DNA of 64,000 bases. It comes from Flavobacteriales bacterium UBA4466. Lineage in GTDB: Bacteria > Bacteroidota > Bacteroidia > Flavobacteriales_D > Sanyastnellaceae. The DNA lies in NCBI GenBank assembly GCA_905182895.1, contig CAJJDD010000004.1:62001-126000 (forward strand), written 5' to 3'. The translations under genes were made by a program, and so were the position numbers. Shown here in pieces: positions 47,532 through 58,637 of this stretch (its first letter is position 1; each line of letters starts with the position of its first letter). The notes under the pieces are model-generated. The model ran no database searches. It was not told the DNA's origin and saw only the letters and a list, made by a program, of their open reading frames with translations.

Positions 47532-50500
47532 CTATCTAAGAATAGTGATATGTCCAGAAATTTTCTGTTTATCTCCTGAAGTTTTAGCTCGAGTAATAAT
47601 CTGATAAGAATAAACACCATTAGGAACATAATAAGCTCCAGACATGTGAGAACCATCCCAAACTTGAGTAGGGTCAAAAGACTGGAAAATAGTTGTTCCA
47701 TCTCTGTCATATTCCATGGCTAAAGTCATCTTCATCGATGTCAACACCTTCTATTTTCCAAACTTCATTAATTCCGTCACCATCAGGAGTGAAAGAGGAT
47801 GGTGCGAAAAGTGAAAAGCCATTATTTAAATAAACACTATAAGATACTGTATCCGAACATCCCTGATTGCTCTGAGCAACGAGTTCTACCTCAAATTCTG
47901 CAGGAACTTCTACAGGAAAGGTTAATTCTGGGTTTTCATCCGTAGAAGTTCCATAACTATCAAATGTCCAATAATTAAAATCATTAATTGTAGAGAAATT
48001 TTCAAAGAAAAATGTATTGTTCGGAAGCACTACTGTAAGTTCTTCAGCTGTAAACTCGGCATTAGGAACATTATAGGTATTTATTATGCCTTCCTGCGAA
48101 CTTTCATATACACATCCGTCTGTACCTGTAATAGTTAAATTCACATCATAAATTCCAGGTTCAGTATACGTATGAGAAGCTTGATTTATGCTATTAGAGG
48201 TAGCTCCATCTCCGAACTCCCAAACAACGCTATTTACAATAGCTAAATCAGCTGCTGTACCCTGGAAATCAGCAGAGATAGGCGCACAACCACTAGTATT
48301 AACTCCAACAAACAATGACGATATGATTTCGTTGAGCTGTATATCAAAACATGTTTCCAAAGGTGTACTTTCACATGCATCAGTCAATTCTAAACAGTAA
48401 GTGGTTGTTTGCTCTGGTTTTAATATTACTGACTCTCCAACATCTGAAGTGCTAATAGACGTCCAAGTAAACGTGTATGGCTCTAGCCCTCCAGATTCAT
48501 TTTGAGCACTTAAAGCTAATGAATCACCCAAGCATATTATTTCGTCTAATAAACCTGACATCTGAAGAGCAGGAAGTGTTGTAACTATAACTTCATCTGT
48601 ATTAATGATACAGTTATCTCCGTAAAAAGCTTGCGCTTGATAAACTGTAGGATTAATTAATGGCTGAACATCTATGTTAGTTCCATTGTATAAACCACTA
48701 TTCCAAACTACATTCACATCAGACCCTATATTACCACTGAATGTTGCCTCTAAAGATGCTATCCCATTTTGACAAATAGAACTATCATTGCTTAAAGTTA
48801 ACTCTAATAAATCAACTATAATTTCTAGCTCAGTCTCCAAAGTTGGACAATCCTGCCCCTCCCATAAGTATGTAAACGTTCCTTCTGCATCATTAGCTGG
48901 GTCAAAAAGATCAATCACTTCGTCACCATCTGGATTTCTCCATGTCCCTACCTCTTCAGGTGTTCCTCCTAGTTGATCATACATAGAAAAAGGTGCCGAG
49001 CTAGCACAAATGGTAATATCAGAATCAACACCTAAGTCAGGGACGATTTGAGGAAACACATAAACACTTGCTGTAGCTTCACATCCAGGATGTCCTTCTG
49101 GAAAAGCGGTCAAAGTATAAGTTGTAGGAAGCACATTATCACCAGAAGTAAAAGGAGCATTTGGATTATCTAACCCATCTATAGGACTCCATGAAAACTG
49201 GACTTGACCAGGACCAACACAATAGATTACATCATTAAAAATTTCCTCCTTCAGCCAGACCAGTCCCGCTATTAAAAATCTCAACACCAGCATCATTGGT
49301 AATAGATACAAAATTTCCTGCTACTTCACCCCAAAATGAAAATACATATTCAAGAGATATCTCTGTTCCTGTATTAAGCGGAACCTCAAACTCTTGCTCA
49401 ACGTTGAATGTTGTCAATATTTCAGATAAAACACCATCAATGTAAATTTCAACTTGAGAGTCATCAAAGGAATTACCGTTTTCATTACCTAATGTAAAGA
49501 TATAATTACAAGGCCCTTGATCGAAATCATTCACTATTTCAGGAACTAAATTAAATTCAGAACCACAGAATCCAATTTCATCCGGAAGTGTTAATTGAGG
49601 ACCATTAACGACTTCCACTACTATTGTAGTATCAAAAGTACAGCCGAAATTATTAGAAGCACTGAAGACATATTCATACTCGCCAAGAGCAGGAGGCATA
49701 ATATCTAAGAAATTTCCGTCTGAAGAAGTGTTCGTTATAAATGGCCCTTCTACCCAAGTGCTGTCCAACCCTAATTCAGTCAGGTGCAAAAGTTGTTATT
49801 CCAGGCATAATTTCAGGACTAAAATTTAATCCCCACTCAAAAATATACCCATTATCAGCTCCAATATTATCAATTATCTCTATAGTCCATTCACCATTTA
49901 GTTGACAACCTACTAAACCACACATATCATAGGAGCTCTCATAAGTTCCTGCCGGCAAAATATCTACACCAACTGAGTTATCTCCCCAATTTCCATTTAT
50001 TGCATCGGGATCCCAACTATAATCATAGCCAACACCTGGCTCCAAACTGCCATCATCAAGAGCATCACCAAGAAAAGTACCCCCTCCTCCATCTCCAAAC
50101 TCTACCAGTACCACAGTATTGCCAGATGGGCAGTTTACTTGGATTTGAAGATCGCCCATGTAGCTATGCTCCATATTAATCGACAGATTCAATAAATCAT
50201 CGCAATCATCCAATGTCTGTCCGTCATCGAAAAAGTCAAACACCAATTCAGATGTATAAGAGGCTCCTGCATCATCTGGAAGATAAGTTTCACCAGCAAC
50301 TACTTGCGGGGGCAAAGCTGTCCAAGTTTGACTTTGAATAGGACTCCCATTTACGTAACCTTCTCCTCCCAAACAAACCTCCGATGAAAAATCAGTATTA
50401 AAAATGGGGATTGTACTAACTAACACTTGAAGTGGCACTAGATTTAAATTCTGACATCCATTATTATCTTCAACAGTTAAAGTAACAATGTATTCTCCTG

Positions 50501-51181
50501 GGTCAGAAAAGGCATGTTCTACATTTTGATCTCCTTCTACAATCGTTCCATCATCAAAGTTCCATATGTAATTGTCTAGCGTAAATCCAACCGCAGCAAA
50601 AGAACCGTTATCTTCAAATGAAATTGGCTGATTGAGACAAACAGAAACACTATTATCCAAATCTGGAATAGGGTCAGAAATAGTGGACACTGAAGTAGGG
50701 TTAGCACAAGGTGTAGTGCATGAAATGATTGCCTCCCACCCTGCAAAAGTGCCAGGGCTTGTACCACTAGGATTGAAGACGAAAGTTAAACAACCAGAAG
50801 TATTATTCACGGTTCCAGTAATAGACAATCCCTGCAATGCACTGCCTGTATAACTACCTAGAGTATTTTCACCTGTATAATAGTATCAAAAACAGCTAAA
50901 TAATCGCTATTATTTGGATTGGCACTTTGATAAACACTAAAAAGAGCAAAATCAACGGAAATTACATCACCTGGACTATCTGGACAAATAGTATATGTGT
51001 AGGAAGTGTTTGTGTAATCTGCACCTGAAGTCCCTGGAGCATCTCCGGCACCTCCACTATCATCCAAAAATGACCCCCCACAAGCTGTGACTAACTCATT
51101 ATTAATCTCATAATTCTGAGAAAACGCTGATAATGATACAATCATAAATACTACAGCTATCCAACTCTTTAACTTCATCAT
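47532..51181 (-). CDS. Secreted CUB-like/PKD/P-domain protein with T9SS type-B C-terminus; frameshifted (paralog B)
   Basis: ORFs 50858-51181, 49776-50837, 49235-49789, 47707-49311, 47532-47747: VTACGGSFLDDSGG..., NYIWNFDDGTIVEG, NMEHSYMGDLQIQVNCPSGNTVVL...ESSYDMCGLVGCQLNGEWTIEIIDNIGADNG, FAPSSFTPDGDGINEVWKIEGVDIDEDDF, GHITILR. Confidence 0.85.
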
Positions 51182-51267
51182 TTTTCTTCTTTAAATCCTT
51201 ACTCAGAAGACAAAGTTAGCGTCAATTTAGTTGCACCGCAAAAAACTAATTATAGTTAATAAGAATC

Positions 51268-54200
51268 CTATCTGATTAAAGTCACGTGCCCCTTAAAATG
51301 AGCCGATTCAGCTGTAAAATTAGATTTCACTGACAAGGAGTAAGCATAAACGCCTGAAGGCGCATAGTAAGCTCCATTATTCACATTTCCAACCCATGGC
51401 TCTAATGGATCATTAGACAAGAATATCACATCTCCCCACCTATCAAACACTATTAACTGATAGTCATTATCTGTGTGCCCTTTAATTTCAGGAAAGAACA
51501 CCTCGTTAATTCCATCATTATTAGGAGTAAATGCGCTCGGCACATACACCAAAAGCTCAGTATTCACGAAAACGCTCTCACAATAAGTACTACTGCAATT
51601 ATTAACTGTAATAGCCTCTAAACAAACTTCATAATTAACATATTCTTCATCAGGAAATTCATATTGCCAGTACTCAGATTGAGTTTCGACTAGCTCATCA
51701 TCTATAAACCAGTTTAAATTCTCGAACTCGATAGACTCATTTGTAAACTCAGTGGTAGGATTTAAATAGGAAAGCTCATTTTCTGAAGCACTAAAATGGG
51801 CATGCGAATTACTCCAACCTTCGACTACTGAAGGTAATGACATCTCTGAAAAACAACCATTCGAGCTGAGTGCATTTAGGGTAATATCAAATAAAGCCCC
51901 TTCATCAACCTCTAACAGGTATGTAGATAAATTAATCAACTCGTTATTTATTTCCCAGGTATAAGTAGTGTTATCCTCTTCTCCGTAAACATTCGAAAGC
52001 TCTACTGTGAAGGGCGCACACTGCGCTAAGTCAAACGCATTAATTAAAACTAAGGGAGATTGATTTACAGTAACATTAATCGATGTTTCTGCTGAGCACC
52101 CTATGCTATTCAGAGCTTCTACTGTAACCTCCGAATTAGAGTCAGCCGTAAACTGATAGACCATTAAATCCTCACCTATGAAATCTCCGTCTACATACCA
52201 AATCGTATTTACAGATTCGGCATCAATACTTATATAAACCTCGTCTCCCGAACACGCAATCATATTATCGCTCAAAACGGGTGAGAAAATATTTTCTATT
52301 GTAATCAAAAGTGAGTCGGTTAACGTGCAGACATCATTTGACATGGTATAGCTAACTAAAGTAGACCCTAACCCTAAATTCAATAGCTCTATTTGAGTTG
52401 AAACAGCTGAAGTTTGAGCGCTCCATTGTATATCAAAATCACTTGGCTCGACTGGATAATTTATATAAATAGGCTGATTCAAACATGTAATCACATCAGG
52501 AATGACCTCGTAAGGAAATCCACTCACAAAATCTAATTGAAAGTTAGCTTGAGAACTTTCGCAGATCGGATTATTTGTAGCCTCGAAAGTATACACTGCA
52601 GAACTACCAACCGTTTCAGCAAGGGCAACAGTTGCACCGCCATGTAAAACCCCATCTGGCTGATGCACCTTATTGGTGACAGGCATTTTAGCAATGACAA
52701 AGTCTTCTCCTGCATCAACAAACTTAATATGAAGGGTTTCCATTAAGGTATTTTTACAGGATGCATTGGCTTTCTTTAAAATTTCATCTTTTGATAGTCT
52801 TCAGGCCTTCAAATTTATCTTGATCATCTGTACGAGTCCATGACGAAGAAGCCAACATCATATATCCATTCTACCCCTTCCATGACACCATTGCACCGCT
52901 ATATCCTGACTATGAAAAGCATTCTCTTCTATTTCTACACTTATGCTAGACTGAAGATTAGGACAGCTGTTATTTGAGCTTACTACAAAAGAGAGTTCCA
53001 TATCACCTCCTATTTCTAGATTAAGCGAGTCCGAAATTGGATTATTATCGATATCAAACCATTGTATATCCCATGAATCATTATTAAAACCAGTTTCTTC
53101 CATTAGACTAGTAGGTTCATCGGAAGTACACAGATATAAATCTAGGATTTGAGGAAGCGTTGGATTATCATCCACAAAAACAGTGAAAATCACCTGTTCC
53201 ACAGGACATATTGTATGATTTGACCTAAAAGTAAAAGAGTTCTCTCCGAGTTCAGGTATTAATAATTGAGACTCTAATTCACTTTCACCACTCAACCAAA
53301 CTCCACTGCTTAGCTCATCTCCAGAAAAGAACTGAGTTAAATCTATTAACTCTCCATTCTCACAGAACACTATTAGGCTATCTTCACCTGCAAAGTTAAA
53401 TTGCTCGTTAACGATATTGACAGTAGACATCTCCAACGCACAACCAACGGCAGACACATGATATTCATAACCTCCATCTAGACCTTCTTCTGGATTATAA
53501 ATCCCATCAAACAACTCTCCTTCTGGAGTATACCAATCTCCAAAAGAAGTAATACCAACTTCTAAAAAAGAATCTAAATTAACTTCGGTAGCATTAGAGC
53601 ATACTTCGATCGTATCATTTTCTCCTGCGCTTACTTCATCAATAAAAATCACTTCGACATAAGAAATATCTGCAGTACAAGGAACACTTCCAATAACTGT
53701 ATAGCGATACAACCCTTCTTCTAAATCTATCTCCGTAAGATTATTATTAATCAGATTATTACCCCCATCGTACCAAACTCCTCCTGCATCAGCAGTTTCA
53801 TCTACATAGTCATCTAAATTTAGATTAACCCCTTCCAAAGAGCACACTAGAGCTGTTTGATCTTCTCCTGCGTTAGGAAGTTCATTCTTAATAACAGAAA
53901 GCGTAGCAAACGAATTATTACACCCAAGAACAGAATCTATCAGATAAGTAAAAGTCTCCGATTCATCAGTAACGGGATTAAAAACTCCATCAATTTCTGT
54001 ACTCTCAGAATTTAACCAAATCCCATTAGGATCTGGCCCTCCGCCCATAGGCTCTATCAAATCAAACTCCTCAAAGTCTTCACATATAATATATACGGTT
54101 CCATCTCCAGGATTGGCTGGTTCATTTATCAAAACAGGATAAATCGCTGTATTTAAACATCCTTCGTTAACTCTACTAAGGTAATAGTAAGGAGTAATAT

Positions 54201-54671
54201 CTATGAAGTTCACCTCTTGCACTAACTGATTATTCCCGTTAGACCAAAAAGCTCCTTCACTTATATATTCAGGTAAGATTTGACTAAAGTCGAGTGTCTC
54301 AAAATTTGAACATGAATAGATAATCCCAGAACGTCCTAAATTGACATTGATCTTCTACAACTGAGAAAAAAGCTTCCACCAGCCCTTCCGAACCTGATGA
54401 GACAATCACTGGGGTCAGAACCTAAACAGAGGTTTTGAATAGAACTTAAGCCCGTTGTATTGGTCTCAATTAATAGAATAGCGCCTGAATCATCATTCCA
54501 TCTGTAAGTGTACTCCTGAGCGTCAGGCATAGACAACTCACACCCTCCATCACATGAAAAACAAGAGCTCACAGAAGTAATGTCTAAATTCATATCTGTA
54601 AAAATGAATTCCTGACCACTGGTAACATGAAATAAAAAGAGTGTAAACACACTGAATATTAGCGCCTTCAT
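51268..54671 (-). CDS. Secreted protein with T9SS type-B C-terminus; frameshifted and interrupted by an unrelated fragment near 52600-52890
   Basis: ORFs 54336-54671 (signal peptide MKALIFSVFTLFLFHVTSGQ), 52858-54222 (NAGEDQTALVCSLEGVNLNL...), 51268-52743 C-terminal VYVPSAFTPNNDGINEVFFPEIKGHTDNDYQLIVFDRWGDVIFLS...GHVTLIR. Confidence 0.8.
52605..52795 (-). pseudogene. N-terminal half of a PaaI-type hotdog thioesterase embedded in the 51268-54671 adhesin locus
   Basis: LSKDEILKKANASCKNTLMETLHIKFVDAGEDFVIAKMPVTNKVHQPDGVLHGGATVALAETVGSSA, then directly adhesin sequence VYTFEATNNPICESSQANFQLDF. Confidence 0.65.
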
Positions 54672-54779
54672 GGTTTATTTAAGTGCTTGACCTACTAAGT
54701 AAAAGTTATTAACAATAATACAAAAAAGGGTCACACATAATTAGATTGCGTGACCCATTTTGATTTATTTATTGTTTGG

Positions 54780-56058
54780 TTAAGGTAAAATTTTCACTTT
54801 TCCGCTATCGGAATAAATTTCTTTTCCTGAATTATTCTTGACTAAAACTAACCATGCAAACTCAGAATCAGGAGCAGCATATGTTCCATCTGGCATAGTT
54901 CCTTTCCATGGCTTGCCTTCTTCAGACTCATATATGAGCTGACCTTTCATGTTATGAATTGTGAACATCAGCTGACCATAATTAGGATCTGAGAGACTAG
55001 GTAAGAAGTTTTCAGCTTGTGCGATAGCGCTCGGTGCCGACACTTCTACTGGCTCATCTAACTTGATATATCTAAAGCTAGAATCACTACATCCAAACTC
55101 ATTCTCCACCTTTAAGAGTCACAAGCTTTTTGCCAGCCTTAGAATACTCAAAAGTAGGATTGATATCGGTAGAAGTAAATTCATCATCTATCTGCCAATA
55201 GCTCGCATCAGCTTTTTCAGAAAGGTTAGAAAATTTCACCTGCCCTTTAGACCGCTCATTCCAAGCAAATTTAGCCTCGGGTTTAGGCAATACTATAATT
55301 TTAGATTCAATCTTCTCAGTGGATTTCGAAAGAATCAATGTTACATTATATTCTCCGGGCTCGTTAAATGTCCTGACAGGATTGGTTTCCGTAGAGAAAT
55401 CTGCATTACCAAAATTCCAAAGAAAACGTGCAGTCTCTGAAATGTTTTCAGTTTTGAACTCGATTTTCTCTCCTGCACAAATCTCAACAGCAGAACTAAT
55501 AATAAATGGTGCCGTATTTATTGGTGCTTCATTTTTTTCAATTTTTTCTGTAGACTTTTCTTCCAACTGATTTTTTACTTCAACGGAATGCTTTTCAATA
55601 ACAGAAACAGTCTTAGGGAGGGTTTTGTTTTCTTGAACTATGCTCTGTACTTCAGCTATTAAATTGTCTTTATTGCTATTATTAACGTCTTTATCGGCAC
55701 CTTCAATGAATGGATGGCTTTCATCTACCGAAACATCATTATCATCAAGTAAAACCAAAGGAATTTCTCCTGACATATCATTATAATCTAAGGTATTTAA
55801 AGAGAAATTAGACCGATCTTCAATGCCTTCAGAAATTCCTTGGGTAGAATCATTAATCGCAGCTGTAACTAGAAACGTACGTAATTCCAGACATTAAAAT
55901 AAGCGCTGTAACTACTGCTGCGGCCATTGTACTTGTGAAGATGCGACTTTCCTTCAAGCTCATCTCAAGCTCATCCCAATGCTATTGTCAAAAGGTAATT
56001 CAAAGTCATTAAGACTTTCTTTCATTCCTTTTTCTAAATTATTAAAACTTTCTCTCAT
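54780..56058 (-). CDS. Putative anti-sigma factor: cytoplasmic N-terminal motif, one TM helix, PKD domains, T9SS type-B-like C-terminus; frameshifted
   Basis: Reconstructed N-terminus MRESFNNLEKGMKESLNDFELPFDNSI(W)DELEMSLKESRIFTSTMAAAVVTALILMSGI; PKD FLWNFGNADFSTETNPVRTFNEPGEYNVTLIL; C-terminus FTIHNMKGQLIYESEEGKPWKGTMPDGTYAAPDSEFAWLVLV. Confidence 0.7.
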
Positions 56059-56059
56059 C

Positions 56060-56605
56060 CTAAAGATCTTGTGAAAATAGTAATGTTTCTTTAAATTTCT
56101 TTTGGCCTTGATATATTCGAAAAACCTAAATTAATCGAAGTTCTTCAACTATTTCCGCATGTGTCATTTCCTCAAAAACAAACATGTTAAAAACAGCTCT
56201 ATATGCCGGAGTTAACTCTTGCAATGCCTCTATAACTTGACTTGCTTTAAGTTTAACTTCCTTATCGTCATCTTCCTCCTCTTCCGTCTCGCTGAAATTT
56301 TCGATGGACTCCATTAGGAAAAAGTCATTTTTCTTTTTTCTAAATTCATCTATGGCATTATTTACCACGATTCGTCTAATCCACCCTTCAAGCGATCCAA
56401 CTCCATCATAAGATTTAATTTTACTAAACACTTTAATAAAAGCATCTTGCAGTAAATCTTTTGCTAACTCTGAATCTTTTGCATATCTCAGGCAAACAGG
56501 CAGCATTCTTCCATAAAACAATCTATAGAGCCTTTCCTGTGCTTTTCTATCTCCGCTTGCGCAGAGTCTAGCTAACTCTATAAACTCTGACTTCTCAGAA
56601 CTCAT
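56060..56605 (-). CDS. RNA polymerase sigma-70 factor, ECF subfamily; frameshift near the sigma4 helix-turn-helix
   Basis: MSSEKSEFIELARLCASGDRKAQERLYRLFYGRMLPVCLRYAKDSELAKDLLQDAFIKVFSKIKSYDGVGSLEGWIRRIVVNNAIDEFRKKK...LTPAYRAVFNMFVFEEMTHAEIVEEL; AKRNLKK in a shifted frame. The 5' limit of the tail (56060) is approximate. Confidence 0.88.
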
Positions 56606-56694
56606 TATATAGACGGGTTTATTTTAAAATGGTTGCCGCAAGATAGACAATAATTAATGCCAAACAGAACCTAGCACAGCATTACATGAGGATT

Positions 56695-57091
56695 TCAAAT
56701 TTCAATTCTCAGTGAACTTTCTACAAACTGGTCTATCTCCCTTTTCGACTTATCAGTCTGACACACAAAGGAATGACATGGTTTTCTCTTTATCAAAAAG
56801 CCGAAGCGAGGAGGTGAGAACAAAAACTTTAGTAGCTGGATAAAGCGAATAGTACTTTAACTGATAGTGTTCTAGAAAATCAAAACCTGACTTGATAGGC
56901 ATATTTAAGTCCACATATATGACTTCAGGAAATGGACTAGAATGAGCTAAAAGTGATAATGCTTCATCTACTGAATAAGCAGCTTTTTTTTTAATAGTGC
57001 TATCTATAAGATTAATAAACTCTCCTAAAATAAATATACAGCTCGGGTCATCATCAATTAAAAGCGCGGTATTTATAAATTCCTTCTCCAT
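56695..57091 (-). CDS. Response regulator receiver-domain protein (stand-alone), one frameshift near 56750
   Basis: NTALLIDDDPSCIFILGEFINLI...PEVIYVDLNMPIKSGFDFLEHYQ...KVFVLTSSL, ending DKSKREIDQFVESSLRIEI* in a shifted frame. Confidence 0.85.
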
Positions 57092-57196
57092 TTTCTCCTC
57101 CAACAAATAAATAATGGAATCCAACCACTTTAGTAAGAATCCTTCCTAATTTACCGTAGGCGAATTCTTACTTGAAATTTGACGTAAATTCGCGAA

Positions 57197-58393
57197 ATGA
57201 AACGAGTGGTAATAGGTCTTTCTGGTGGAGTTGATTCAAGTGTAGCTGCACTATTACTTAAGGAGAAAGGATATGATGTAATAGGAATATTCATGAGAAA
57301 CTGGCATGACGATTCTGTTATCATAGATGATGAGTGCCCATGGATAGAAGATAGCAATGACGCTATCTTAGTAGCCGAAAAAATCGGCATTCCGTTTCAA
57401 GTAATCGACCTCAGTAAGGACTACAAAGAACGAATCGTTGATTACATGTTTAAGGAATATCAAGAAGGCCGAACTCCGAATCCCGATGTGTTATGCAATC
57501 GAGAAATAAAATTTAAGTTGTTCCTAAAAGCTGCATTACAACTTAATGCCGATTATATCGCTACTGGTCACTACTGTCAAAAAGACTCTATTAAAAGCAC
57601 TGAGGGAAATGTAACACACCGACTTCTAGCTGGAGCTGATCGAAATAAGGACCAGAGTTATTTTTTATGTCAGCTAAATCAGGAGCAATTAAGTAAAGCT
57701 TTATTCCCTATTGGTCATTTGCAAAAAAGTGAAGTAAGGAGAATAGCGAAAGAAAATGGACTAGCTACTGCAGAAAAAAAGGATTCTCAGGGATTATGTT
57801 TTATAGGAAAGGTGAAGCTACCTGTTTTCCTTCAACAAGAATTAGAGCCTAAGGAAGGAAAAGTAAAAGAAATAGCTAGAGACTCCATGGACATCAAGCC
57901 TCTGAATATAAATGACGGCATCAGCTTCACCGATGATGAATTAGAAGAAATTAGTGCTGAAACAAGCTTTAAAGACCTAAGCCCCGAAACAATAGGAGTT
58001 CACCCAGGCGCTCATTATTTCACCGTAGGTCAACGAAAGGGATTAAATATAGGCGGAAAGAAACTGCCTCTGTTTGTTTTAGGAACAGACACCAAAGAAA
58101 ACGTACTCTATGTGGGACAAGGGGAAGATCACCAAGGATTATACAGGAATGCCCTTAAAATTAAAAATGAGGACATAAGCTGGTTAAGAACAGATATGAC
58201 TTTAAAAGAAGGAGAGAAAAAAGAGTATTCTGTGAGAATTAGATACCGACAAGAGCTAAGGAAAGCCACCCTTTTAAAAAAGGCAGGTGGATTATATATT
58301 GTATTTCCAACTCCCGAAAAAAGTATAGCCAAAGGCCAATTTGCTGCCTGGTATATGGATGATGAGCTAATTGGTAGCGGAGCTATTAGCTAA
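57197..58393 (+). CDS. mnmA: tRNA 2-thiouridine(34) synthase MnmA
   Basis: [89 protein letters not shown]. Confidence 0.96.
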   Translation: MKRVVIGLSGGVDSSVAALLLKEKGYDVIGIFMRNWHDDSVIIDDECPWIEDSNDAILVAEKIGIPFQVIDLSKDYKERIVDYMFKEYQEGRTPNPDVLCNREIKFKLFLKAALQLNADYIATGHYCQKDSIKSTEGNVTHRLLAGADRNKDQSYFLCQLNQEQLSKALFPIGHLQKSEVRRIAKENGLATAEKKDSQGLCFIGKVKLPVFLQQELEPKEGKVKEIARDSMDIKPLNINDGISFTDDELEEISAETSFKDLSPETIGVHPGAHYFTVGQRKGLNIGGKKLPLFVLGTDTKENVLYVGQGEDHQGLYRNALKIKNEDISWLRTDMTLKEGEKKEYSVRIRYRQELRKATLLKKAGGLYIVFPTPEKSIAKGQFAAWYMDDELIGSGAIS

Positions 58394-58637
58394 TTCAAAA
58401 ATTATTTCACCGAAACCTTTTTTTCGCACGAGACTAAGTGATTTTTCACCCTTAATTTGCCAAAGTTTGCTCGAGATGTCCGTTTAAATTATCACGATTT
58501 AAGCTATCCCCAAAGCCATGCAACTTTGAGCTACTTTTGGTTGTCTTTGAAGGACAAAAGGGTCAATAATAAAACTATATTTAGATAATTCCGCAGTGAA
58601 GAACAATTTAAAAATAACATCTAACTCTCTAAAAAGG

